Positions 8,449-14,945 are shown, counted from the first letter of the stretch. The stretch: DNA of 21,980 bases from Lachnoclostridium sp. UBA7097 (GCA_002499945.1 DKYP01000182.1:1-21980); one strand, 5' to 3'. Numbers and translations are program-made. Notes: generated by a model from the letters alone, not told the origin.

Positions 8449-9237
8449 ATGGGAGAAGTAATAGTTATAACATCTGGAAAGGGCGGAGTAGGTAAGACGA
8501 CCTCTACAGCAAATATAGGCACAGGCCTTGCAATGCTTGGCAAAAAAGTTGCGCTTATTGATACAGATATAGGGCTGCGTAACCTTGATGTTGTAATGGG
8601 GCTTGAAAACAGGATTGTATATAACCTTGTTGATGTTGTTGAGAATAACTGCAGGATTAAGCAGGCGCTTATAAAGGACAAAAGATACCCTAACCTGTAT
8701 CTCCTGCCTTCTGCACAGACAAAGGACAAGTCTGCTGTAACACCTGAGCAGATGAAGAAGCTTACAGGTGAGTTAAGGAATGAATTTGATTACATACTTC
8801 TGGATTGCCCGGCAGGCATAGAGCAGGGCTTTAAAAATGCAATAGCAGGTGCAGACCGTGCACTTGTAGTAACAACGCCGGAGGTTTCAGCTGTACGTGA
8901 TGCAGACCGTATTATAGGACTTTTAGAGGCCAATGAAATAAGACGCACACACCTTATTGTAAACAGGCTGCGTGCCGATATGGTTAAAGAAGGGAATATG
9001 ATGTCAAGTGATGATGTAGTTGAGATACTTGCCATTGACCTTATAGGTATTGTACCTGATGATGAACATATCGTTATATCTACAAATAATGGTGAGCCGC
9101 TTACAGGTTCTGACTGCCAGGCAGGACAGGCATATATGAATATATGTAAACGTGTACTTGGTGAAGAAGTGCCTTACCTCGACCTTGAGGTAACAAAGAC
9201 TTTTTTCCAGAAATTTGCAGCAATATTTAAAAGGTAG
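8449..9237 (+). CDS. minD: Septum site-determining ATPase MinD
   Basis: A 262-residue ParA/MinD-family ATPase that dimerises on the membrane with ATP, recruits MinC, and is released when MinE stimulates hydrolysis. The deviant Walker A is SGKGGVGKTTST at 9-20, with Lys11 and Lys16. Switch I includes DTDIGLRNLDVVMGLENR (38-55). Walker B is YILLDCPAG (about 115-123). The C-terminus, VTKTFFQKFAAIFKR, is a typical amphipathic membrane-targeting helix. All motifs look intact, unlike the MreB upstream. The ATG follows AGGAGG by nine bases. minE begins 31 bases downstream. Confidence 0.96.
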   Translation: MGEVIVITSGKGGVGKTTSTANIGTGLAMLGKKVALIDTDIGLRNLDVVMGLENRIVYNLVDVVENNCRIKQALIKDKRYPNLYLLPSAQTKDKSAVTPEQMKKLTGELRNEFDYILLDCPAGIEQGFKNAIAGADRALVVTTPEVSAVRDADRIIGLLEANEIRRTHLIVNRLRADMVKEGNMMSSDDVVEILAIDLIGIVPDDEHIVISTNNGEPLTGSDCQAGQAYMNICKRVLGEEVPYLDLEVTKTFFQKFAAIFKR

Positions 9238-9268
9238 TACATAAGTACTGCTTATTATGGAGGATATT

Positions 9269-9550
9269 ATGGGCTTTTTATCAAATTGGTTTAAAAGTTC
9301 TGAAAGCAGCAGCGATATTGCCAAGAACCGTTTAAAGGTGGCTATTACATCTGACAGGGCAATATGTTCGCCGGAACTTATGGAACAGATGAAGAATGAT
9401 ATTATTAAGGTAATATCAAAATATGTAGATATAGATACAGACGGCCTTGATATAAAAGTTACAAGAACTGAGCTTGATGATGATTCAGGTACAGTAAATG
9501 CTGTACTGGCAAGCATACCTATAAGGGCAACAAAACCTTTGCGGAGGTAA
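9269..9550 (+). CDS. minE: Cell division topological specificity factor MinE
   Basis: A 93-residue MinE. The N-terminal membrane-targeting and MinD-contact part begins MGFLSNWF, followed by AKNRLKVAITSDRA (18-31), the segment that converts to the MinD-binding helix. The C-terminal topological domain contains ELMEQMKNDIIKVISKYVDID. The start at 9269 is preferred because GGAGG at 9259-9263 lies five bases upstream. An in-frame ATG at 9257 overlaps that ribosome site and would add only MEDI. MinE drives the Min oscillation and is absent from Bacillus subtilis, which uses DivIVA/MinJ instead. Here divIVA is also present 7 kb downstream. Confidence 0.93.
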   Translation: MGFLSNWFKSSESSSDIAKNRLKVAITSDRAICSPELMEQMKNDIIKVISKYVDIDTDGLDIKVTRTELDDDSGTVNAVLASIPIRATKPLRR

Positions 9551-9552
9551 GC

Positions 9553-9570
9553 ATGGAGGTTAAAGTGTAA
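9553..9570 (+). other. Possible five-codon leader ORF (MEVKV) abutting rodA
   Basis: ATG GAG GTT AAA GTG TAA occupies 9553-9570 and its stop is immediately followed by the rodA ATG at 9571. It has its own ribosome site, GGAGG at 9543-9547, inside the last codons of minE. A second GGAGG (9555-9559) inside the mini-ORF serves rodA. This could couple rodA translation to minE through terminating ribosomes, or be a by-product of an ATGGAGG-type ribosome site. There is no direct evidence of expression. Confidence 0.35.
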
Positions 9571-10788
9571 ATGATTAACCGTATTAAACAGTATGACTGG
9601 AAGAAATACAATTTTTCTCTTTTATGTGTTGTTATAGTTATCTGCCTTATTGGTGCGTTTTGTGTAAAACTTGCAGGCGGGGAAGAAAAGGGCATGGCAT
9701 TGATGAAAGGGCAGATAACAGGCCTTATACTTGGGCTTGTACTGTTAATAATACTTTCAGTAGTTGACTACCATTTTATATGCCAGTTTACACTATTATA
9801 TTATGTAGCTGGCATACTTCTGACTGTTGCCACACATTCACCACTGGGCACTGACAATAATACAGGTGTAAACAGGTGGGTAAAGCTTGGGCCAATTACT
9901 TTCCAGCCAACAGAGATTATGAAGATAATATTAATCCTTACACTTGCAACATTGTATACAAAGCTGAAGAGTAAGACTGACAGGATTAGTACATTGTTAA
10001 TAGTGGGAATTGTAGCAGCGGTGCCTGTGGCTGTTATTTTAGTACAGCCTGACCTTTCATCAAGCCTTGTAGCAGTGTTTATTACAGTTGTGTTTGTATT
10101 TGCTGCAGGGACTGCATATAAAATACTGGCGCCAATAATTATGTTAGGGATACCGGCAAGCCTTGCCCTTTTCTGGTATGTACAGCAGCCAGGCAATTTT
10201 ATTCTTCAGGGATACCAGTTCAGGCGTATATATGCATGGCGCCATCCTGATGACCCGGCAAATGATGACTTAAACTGGCAGCAGAATATGTCCATACGTG
10301 CAATGGCTTCTGGAAAATTATATGGGAAGTTTATCCAGGATGGCGGCGCAGAGGGTACAACCAGGGTATACAGCCCGCTGCCGGTTAACGAAAGTGATTT
10401 TATCTGGGCAGTTGTAGGCGAAGAGTTCGGGTTCTTAGGCTGCTGCCTTGTATTCCTGCTTTTTGCAATAGTAATATTTAAGTGTTTCTCAGTTGCAAAG
10501 AAAGCAAAAGATTTCCTTGGAAGCATGATTGCACTTGGCGTAGCAGCAATGTTTATGTTCCAGGTATTTGCAAATATATGCGTGGCAACAAGGGTTTTCC
10601 CTAATACAGGCCTGCCGCTTCCATTCATCAGTAATGGTTTAAGTTCCATGGTGTCTTCCCTGATAGGTATAGGCTTTGTCATGAATATAGGCATACAGCC
10701 AGCTAAAACAAGCAATGCAGGGTTTACAATGCGTAGTGGGTTTGAGGGTGATAATACAAAAGATATAGATATTGATTTAGAGTTATAA
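9571..10788 (+). CDS. rodA: SEDS-family peptidoglycan glycosyltransferase RodA
   Basis: A 405-residue polytopic membrane protein of the RodA/FtsW/SpoVE family that polymerises lipid II into glycan strands and partners with the class B PBP. I count about ten hydrophobic segments between residues 15 and 385. Family signatures are GVNRWVKLGPITFQPTEIMKI (split here as GVNRWVKLG, then PITFQPTEIMKI), QPDLSSSL and NESDFIWAVVGEEFGFLG, with Asp276 matching the conserved catalytic Asp. The usual PLPFISYGGSS near the C-terminus reads PLPFISNGLSS, replacing Tyr-Gly-Gly with Asn-Gly-Leu. RodA is preferred to FtsW because the gene sits with mreBCD, PBP2 and minCDE. The charged tail after 385 ends in an acidic DIDIDLEL run. 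Confidence 0.9.
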   Translation: MINRIKQYDWKKYNFSLLCVVIVICLIGAFCVKLAGGEEKGMALMKGQITGLILGLVLLIILSVVDYHFICQFTLLYYVAGILLTVATHSPLGTDNNTGVNRWVKLGPITFQPTEIMKIILILTLATLYTKLKSKTDRISTLLIVGIVAAVPVAVILVQPDLSSSLVAVFITVVFVFAAGTAYKILAPIIMLGIPASLALFWYVQQPGNFILQGYQFRRIYAWRHPDDPANDDLNWQQNMSIRAMASGKLYGKFIQDGGAEGTTRVYSPLPVNESDFIWAVVGEEFGFLGCCLVFLLFAIVIFKCFSVAKKAKDFLGSMIALGVAAMFMFQVFANICVATRVFPNTGLPLPFISNGLSSMVSSLIGIGFVMNIGIQPAKTSNAGFTMRSGFEGDNTKDIDIDLEL

Positions 10789-10827
10789 TTATGGGGAAGG
10801 ATATTAATAACAGAGGGGTGATAAAAG

Positions 10828-11238
10828 ATGAACATAGGATTAGTAGCACATGATGCAAAAAAAAGCCTTATGCAGAATTTCTGCATAGCATACAGGGGAA
10901 TCCTGAGTAAACATAATATTTATGCAACGGGGACTACAGGAAGGCTTATTGAAGAGGTAACAAACCTTAATGTCCATAAGTATCTGGCGGGACATCTTGG
11001 AGGGGAACAGCAGCTTGCATCCCAGATAGAACACAACCAGATTGACATGGTTATATTTTTAAGGGACCCTTTATCCCCTAAATCACATGAACCTGATGTA
11101 AATAATTCAATACATCTTTGTGATACGTATAATATACCATTTGCTACAAATCTTGCAACAGCAGAACTGCTTGTTAAGGCACTTGACAGGGGTGATTTGG
11201 AATGGAGGGAGATGCTTAGGAAAGAGATGCAGGAGTAA
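10828..11238 (+). CDS. mgsA: Methylglyoxal synthase-like protein with altered active-site motif
   Basis: A 136-residue protein of the methylglyoxal synthase family, which converts dihydroxyacetone phosphate to methylglyoxal and phosphate in a bypass of lower glycolysis that relieves phosphate limitation. Matching motifs are LVAHDAKK (5-12), YATGTTGRLI (32-41), VIFLRDPLSPKSHEPDV (75-91) and NIPFATNLATAE (101-112). The highly conserved SGPxGGDQQ, carrying the catalytic Asp (Asp71 in E. coli), reads AGHLGGEQQ here, so Glu60 replaces Asp and the phosphate-side Ser-Gly-Pro becomes Ala-Gly-His. The other active-site Asp residues are retained. Activity may therefore be weaker or altered. The ATG follows an AGAGGGGTG site. 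The D,D-carboxypeptidase gene begins four bases after the stop. Confidence 0.88.
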   Translation: MNIGLVAHDAKKSLMQNFCIAYRGILSKHNIYATGTTGRLIEEVTNLNVHKYLAGHLGGEQQLASQIEHNQIDMVIFLRDPLSPKSHEPDVNNSIHLCDTYNIPFATNLATAELLVKALDRGDLEWREMLRKEMQE

Positions 11239-11242
11239 AGTT

Positions 11243-12259
11243 ATGGTAAACAGGTTAAGAGGTTGTATTATATACTGGCGGCTGGCTTTATGCCTTGGAG
11301 TTTTTGTCCTGCTGGTATCTGGATGCAGCGGGGATACTGGCAGTTTCCTGGATGGCGGCAGCGTGGATATACCAGTGGCAGCGGGCATGGCCGGGGAAGA
11401 GTGGTACAGCCAGGACTATCTTTCAGGCGGTGTGTGTGTCCTGCCTGCAGACAAGCAGGACAAGGCAGATAAAAACCTTCCTGCCGGTTCTGTACTGCTT
11501 GTTAATGCCACAAAGGGGAAAGTTGTTTATGCAAATAATATATATAAAAAACTGTATCCTGCCAGTGTAACTAAGATTGTAACAGCACTTGTGGCGCTGG
11601 AATATGGAAACCTTGATGATATGGTTACTATAAGTTATAATGCATCACATATAACAGAATATGGTGCAAAGTTATGTGGTTTTAATGAAGGTGACAAGAT
11701 AAAGCTTGAAAAACTATTGTATGCGCTTATGGTTTATTCTGGCAATGATGCAGGCATAGCAATTGCAGAACACATATCTGGAAGTGTAGATAAATTTGCA
11801 GGGCTTATGAATAAAGAGATGCAGGAGCTTGGCGCTGCCGGCAGCCATTTTACAAACCCGCACGGGCTGCATGATGACAACCATTATACAACAGCCTATG
11901 ACTTATACCTTGTTTTTAATAAGCTGGTATCAGATTACCCGGAATTTAAGGATATTATAAGCAAAGGCAGTATTAAAGTAAAATTTAAAGATGCAAGTGG
12001 CAAGAAAAAGGAATTAAGTTTTACATCAACTGTAAAATATAAGTTAAATACAGAAAACCCGCCGGAAGGCGTAACAGTAACCGGCGGCAAGACAGGTACT
12101 ACACAGATGGCAGGCTCTAACCTGGTATTATATTCAACAGGGCCTGATGGTGACAGTTATATTTCTGCAGTGATGAATGCAAGTGATGCATATAGTTTAT
12201 ATGACCAGATGAACTACCTTCTTTCAATGGAAGGAAACAGCAAAAGGAGTAAACCATAA
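11243..12259 (+). CDS. Lipoprotein D-alanyl-D-alanine carboxypeptidase (peptidase S11)
   Basis: A 338-residue serine-type D,D-carboxypeptidase related to DacA/DacF, which trims the terminal D-Ala from peptidoglycan stem peptides outside the cell. The start at 11243 follows AGGAG (11231-11235), which overlaps the mgsA stop. The N-terminus has a positive head, a hydrophobic core (about 14-25) and a lipobox VSGC, predicting lipidation at Cys28. Active-site motifs are SVTK (Ser108, Lys111), SGN (166-168) and KTGTTQ (from Lys283). The protein ends about 50 residues after KTG, so the PBP5-type C-terminal beta-domain and amphipathic anchor are missing. The N-terminal lipid probably replaces that anchor. 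A stretch of about 50 linker residues separates Cys28 from the catalytic domain. Its stop codon lies inside a hairpin. Confidence 0.9.
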   Translation: MVNRLRGCIIYWRLALCLGVFVLLVSGCSGDTGSFLDGGSVDIPVAAGMAGEEWYSQDYLSGGVCVLPADKQDKADKNLPAGSVLLVNATKGKVVYANNIYKKLYPASVTKIVTALVALEYGNLDDMVTISYNASHITEYGAKLCGFNEGDKIKLEKLLYALMVYSGNDAGIAIAEHISGSVDKFAGLMNKEMQELGAAGSHFTNPHGLHDDNHYTTAYDLYLVFNKLVSDYPEFKDIISKGSIKVKFKDASGKKKELSFTSTVKYKLNTENPPEGVTVTGGKTGTTQMAGSNLVLYSTGPDGDSYISAVMNASDAYSLYDQMNYLLSMEGNSKRSKP

Positions 12260-12271
12260 TGGCTTACTCCT
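12245..12271. terminator. Hairpin at the tail-to-tail junction, possible bidirectional terminator
   Basis: AGGAGTAA (12245-12252) pairs perfectly with TTACTCCT (12264-12271), with further CC/GG pairing inside, and it overlaps the carboxypeptidase stop codon. In the rightward direction there is no U tract. In the leftward direction the stem is followed by TTTT, so it fits better as a terminator for the DUF378 gene. A second stem, GCAGCTGT (12284-12291) / ACAGTTGC (12296-12303) with an AAAA loop and one G-U pair, lies between the two genes. Confidence 0.5.
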
Positions 12272-12332
12272 AATGTTATACCAGCAGCTGTAAAAACAGT
12301 TGCAAGTATAATAAATATGGGTTATATAAGAT

Positions 12333-12536
12333 TTAGTTACTTGCAGTATGAATCCGTCCGTAGTAACTTATAGCATACAGGCCTCCGATGCCGACAGCCG
12401 CATATATTATTCGTGAGAATAGTGACATATCACCGAATACAACACGTACAAGGTCAAAGTTTAAGAAGCCGATAAGCCCCCAGTTGATGGCGCCTATAAT
12501 AACAAGCGTCAGCAGGATATAATCAAGAACTTTCAT
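12333..12536 (-). CDS. DUF378 family small membrane protein
   Basis: A 67-residue protein of the DUF378 (YuzA-like) family, function unknown. It has two hydrophobic segments at about 5-26 and 40-58. The first contains the family hallmark AINWGLIGF followed by FDLVRVVFG, and the second contains AAVGIGGLYAI. Length is typical. The start follows an AAGGAGG site (12544-12550 read on the minus strand) by seven bases. It is the only clearly supported leftward gene in the window, sitting between two long rightward runs, with a hairpin at its 3' side and a palindrome-rich divergent control region at its 5' side. This suggests separate regulation. No link to cell-wall growth can be shown beyond location. 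Confidence 0.85.
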   Translation of the reverse strand: MKVLDYILLTLVIIGAINWGLIGFLNFDLVRVVFGDMSLFSRIIYAAVGIGGLYAISYYGRIHTASN

Positions 12537-12656
12537 GCAAATTCCTCCTTTTAATAATTAAAGCAGCTGCTTTGTATTTTTGGTATGCTACAATACAAAG
12601 TGTTTCCCAAAAGATGAAAAATATGTGTAATAAAAATTAATTAATTATAGATGTGG
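12537..12656. promoter_or_regulatory. Divergent control region with palindromes upstream of the DUF378 gene
   Basis: Two perfect symmetric elements lie here. AAGCAGCTGCTT (12561-12572) is a 12-base palindrome. CTTTGTATT (12570-12578) and AATACAAAG (12592-12600) form an inverted repeat with 13 bases between the arms. Both lie upstream of the DUF378 ribosome site and could be operators or a 5' hairpin. A leftward promoter must be here, but I could not settle on one; TTGTAT with a 16-base spacer to TACAAA, inside the repeat arms, is one weak candidate. Confidence 0.45.
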
Positions 12657-12702
12657 TAGACAAACGTTTTTTTTAGGTCTATAATATAAAAGTTATATAG
12701 AC
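12657..12702 (+). promoter_or_regulatory. Sigma-A type promoter with overlapping inverted repeat, for the HlyD-like/yggS/sepF run
   Basis: TAGACA (12657-12662), a 17-base spacer and TATAAT (12680-12685) make a strong housekeeping promoter with a start near 12692. An inverted repeat GTCTATA (12677-12683) / TATAGAC (12696-12702) covers the -10 box and transcription start, the position of a repressor site, although a 5' RNA stem is equally possible. Confidence 0.75.
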
Positions 12703-12740
12703 AGGAACACAGCATGTTGCTTCTGGAAGGAGGTTTTGCT

Positions 12741-14144
12741 TTGGCAGGACGCAGGCGTAAGAAAAAAGTTGTAAAAATGAAGAAAAAGCCGCATTTTTTT
12801 GCTGGCACACTGTTAATAATTTTTGCTGCAGGCCTCCTTTTTTTATTTATACAGTCATTGACAAAAGAGCATGTTTCAATATACGAAGTTACAGAAACAC
12901 AGATTGCAGATAATGAAATTATAAGGGGGATTGTAATAAGGGATGAAACTGTTGTCCAGACAAAGAAACAAGGTTATATAAACTATTATGTAGGCGAGGG
13001 TGCAAAGATAGGCACGAATACAGTTGTTTATTCTATAGATGAAACCGGGCAGTTTGAGGGTGATATTTCAGCTATTGAGTCAAAAGATATACCGCTTTCA
13101 GAAGATGACACAAGGGAGATAAGAAGTGATATTGCAAGCTTCCGCAATGATTTTGACTTGTCATTGTACAGCAATGTGACAAATTTTAAATACAATATAG
13201 ATAATACACTTCTTAAAATGACTACAGTAAGTCTTCTGGAACAATTAAATAAAATTATGAAGAAAAAGAAAGTTACTTCATCACTGGAACTGGTAAAGGC
13301 AAAAAAACCAGGTATTATTTCTTTTTGTTCAGACGGGCTGGAGGATTTGTCAGTAGACAATATTACAGCAAAGAATTTTGAGGATATGAATGATAACTGG
13401 ACACAGCTTAGAAGTACAGGCAGCACCAAGGCAGGGGATGCTGTTTATAAACTGGTAAATAGCGAAAAATGGACCGTGGTACTTCCGCTTACAGAAAAGC
13501 AGTATAAAAAAGTAAGTGATAAAACAGCAATTCCCGTTATATTTAAAAGGGACGGGCTTAAGACTACAGCAGATATTTCTACATTTATAATAGACTCGGC
13601 ATATTATGCAAAGCTTGATTTTGATAAATATATGATACGTTATCTTGATAACAGGTATCTTGACATAGAGATAGAATTTAATAATGCTGACGGGCTGAAA
13701 ATACCTGTTTCTTCCATACTGAAGAAGCAGTTTTATGTAATTCCAGAAAAATATATTACTAAAGATGGGGAAAATGAAAGCAATGGTGTAATGCTTCTTA
13801 CATATAAGGAAGATGGCACTAAGGAAACAATATTTAAAGCGGCTGATATATATTATAAAACAGAAAAAAAGAAAGTATACATTGACGCTGCACTTTTTAA
13901 ACCAGGCAGTACAATAGTGCAGAAAACAAAAAGCGGGCTTAAATCCATGAAACTTTCCCAGACGGCAGAGCTTGAAGGTGTGTATAACTGCAATAAAGGT
14001 TACTGCGAATTCCGGAATATTGAAAAACTTTATTCCAATGGAGAATATGCAATTGTAGCAAAAGGAACGCCGTATGGACTTTCAACATATGACCATATAA
14101 TTTTAAACCCGGATATGATTAATGAAGATGATATTATTTATTAG
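12741..14144 (+). CDS. HlyD-like membrane-anchored protein of unknown role
   Basis: A 467-residue protein that would be classed with HlyD-type periplasmic adaptor proteins. A very basic N-terminus (MAGRRRKKKVVKMKKK) precedes one membrane segment at about 19-40. A lipoyl/barrel-sandwich-like segment follows (RGIVIRDETVVQTKKQGYI, then GEGAKIGTNTVVY, about 62-98), then about 350 extracytoplasmic residues. No long alpha-hairpin and no neighbouring ABC or RND pump is visible, so export is not supported. The start is taken as TTG at 12741, because AAGGAGG (12727-12733) is seven bases upstream. The in-frame ATG at 12714 has only a weak site. As first gene of the run with yggS, sepF, yggT, ylmH and divIVA, a role in envelope or division is a reasonable inference. 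Confidence 0.75.
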   Translation: MAGRRRKKKVVKMKKKPHFFAGTLLIIFAAGLLFLFIQSLTKEHVSIYEVTETQIADNEIIRGIVIRDETVVQTKKQGYINYYVGEGAKIGTNTVVYSIDETGQFEGDISAIESKDIPLSEDDTREIRSDIASFRNDFDLSLYSNVTNFKYNIDNTLLKMTTVSLLEQLNKIMKKKKVTSSLELVKAKKPGIISFCSDGLEDLSVDNITAKNFEDMNDNWTQLRSTGSTKAGDAVYKLVNSEKWTVVLPLTEKQYKKVSDKTAIPVIFKRDGLKTTADISTFIIDSAYYAKLDFDKYMIRYLDNRYLDIEIEFNNADGLKIPVSSILKKQFYVIPEKYITKDGENESNGVMLLTYKEDGTKETIFKAADIYYKTEKKKVYIDAALFKPGSTIVQKTKSGLKSMKLSQTAELEGVYNCNKGYCEFRNIEKLYSNGEYAIVAKGTPYGLSTYDHIILNPDMINEDDIIY

Positions 14145-14252
14145 GAGGAAAGGGTGAAAAATAGATTTTTCACCCGGCAAGTTTGTGACTGCGCGTTGCT
14201 TGCACAAACATTGCTTTATGCGCAAAAAGCAGCGCAGAAATGAGGAATAAAT
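14145..14252 (+). promoter_or_regulatory. Structured RNA spacer before yggS: two strong hairpins
   Basis: GGGTGAAAAAT (14152-14162) pairs perfectly with ATTTTTCACCC (14165-14175), an 11-bp stem whose tip must open slightly to form a loop. A second stem pairs CTGCGC (14189-14194) and TGCTT (14197-14201) with AAGCA (14227-14231) and GCGCAG (14232-14237), with a two-base bulge. Neither is followed by a U tract, so an intrinsic terminator is unlikely. They may control mRNA processing or translation of the tiny ORF and yggS. Confidence 0.55.
14154..14243 (+). CDS. Possible 29-residue small protein, GTG start inside a hairpin
   Basis: GTG at 14154 opens a 29-codon frame that begins MKNRFFTRQVC and ends in QKAAQK, with TGA at 14241-14243. 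A strong AGGAGG site (14143-14148) overlaps the stop of the HlyD-like gene and lies five bases before the GTG. The stop overlaps the GAGGA ribosome site of yggS, so the three frames are linked end to end. The peptide is basic with a short hydrophobic centre and two cysteines, and I recognise no family. The reading frame may be incidental to the RNA hairpins. The ribosome site is the only direct support for translation. Confidence 0.4.
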   Translation: MKNRFFTRQVCDCALLAQTLLYAQKAAQK

Positions 14253-14945
14253 ATGGTTAAGGAAAACCTGGCAATGGTAGAAGACAGGGTAAAGGCGGCA
14301 TGTGACAGGGCAGGGCGCAGCTATGGCAGCGTTACACTGGTTGCAGTAAGCAAGACAAAGCCGGTAAGGCTTGTTGAGCAGGCTTATGAGTACGGTATAA
14401 GGCAGTTTGGGGAAAATAAGGCACAGGAAATGAAGGAAAAATATGATATGCTGCCTAAAAATATTAACTGGCATTTTATAGGACACCTGCAGACCAATAA
14501 GATTAAATATGTACTTGGACGTGCAGCGCTTATACATTCTGTTGATTCAATGCACCTTGCAGAAGCAATAGAGGCAGAGTGTGTTAAGAAAAAACTTGAT
14601 GCAGATATACTTGTGGAAGTTAATGTTGCGCAGGAGGCAACAAAATCCGGCATAAAGACAGAAGAAACAGAAAGCCTTGTAAGGGATATTGCAAAGCTGC
14701 CGCATGTACATGTCAAAGGGCTTATGACAATAGCCCCTTTTGTGGAAAATGCCGGAAATAACCGGATGATATTCCGGACTTTGAAAGAATTATCTGTTGA
14801 CATTGCGGGCAAAAACATTGATAATGTTTCCATGAATATTCTTTCAATGGGAATGACCAATGATTATGAGGTTGCTATTGAGGAAGGTGCAACACATATA
14901 AGGGTTGGAACAGCAATTTTTGGTGAAAGGAATATTGCAGTATAG
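14253..14945 (+). CDS. yggS: YggS/PLPBP family pyridoxal phosphate homeostasis protein
   Basis: A 230-residue single-domain PLP-binding protein of fold type III (alanine racemase N-terminal-like barrel). It has no known enzymatic activity but controls PLP and amino-acid balance. Diagnostic motifs are LVAVSKTKP, with Lys34 as Schiff-base lysine, FGENKAQEM (46-54), WHFIGHLQTNK (68-78), HSVDS, and the C-terminal SMGMTNDYEVAIEEGATHIR. Length is normal. The gene commonly lies immediately upstream of sepF (ylmE-ylmF in Bacillus), as here. A GAGGA site lies about seven bases before the ATG. The 47-base gap to sepF suggests one transcript. Confidence 0.95.
   Translation: MVKENLAMVEDRVKAACDRAGRSYGSVTLVAVSKTKPVRLVEQAYEYGIRQFGENKAQEMKEKYDMLPKNINWHFIGHLQTNKIKYVLGRAALIHSVDSMHLAEAIEAECVKKKLDADILVEVNVAQEATKSGIKTEETESLVRDIAKLPHVHVKGLMTIAPFVENAGNNRMIFRTLKELSVDIAGKNIDNVSMNILSMGMTNDYEVAIEEGATHIRVGTAIFGERNIAV

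Noticed and set aside
9004..9516. 170-codon open frame on the minus strand across minD-minE
   Set aside because: It lies wholly over confident MinD and MinE coding sequence, has no ribosome site, and its translation is a low-complexity shadow.
10206..10886. 226-codon minus-strand open frame across rodA and mgsA
   Set aside because: It is a shadow of rodA with no ribosome site and no recognisable family; rodA and mgsA are both clear.
14152..14175. Perfect hairpin as an intrinsic terminator after the HlyD-like gene
   Set aside because: No U tract follows the stem, and the next genes appear to lack another promoter, so read-through is more likely.
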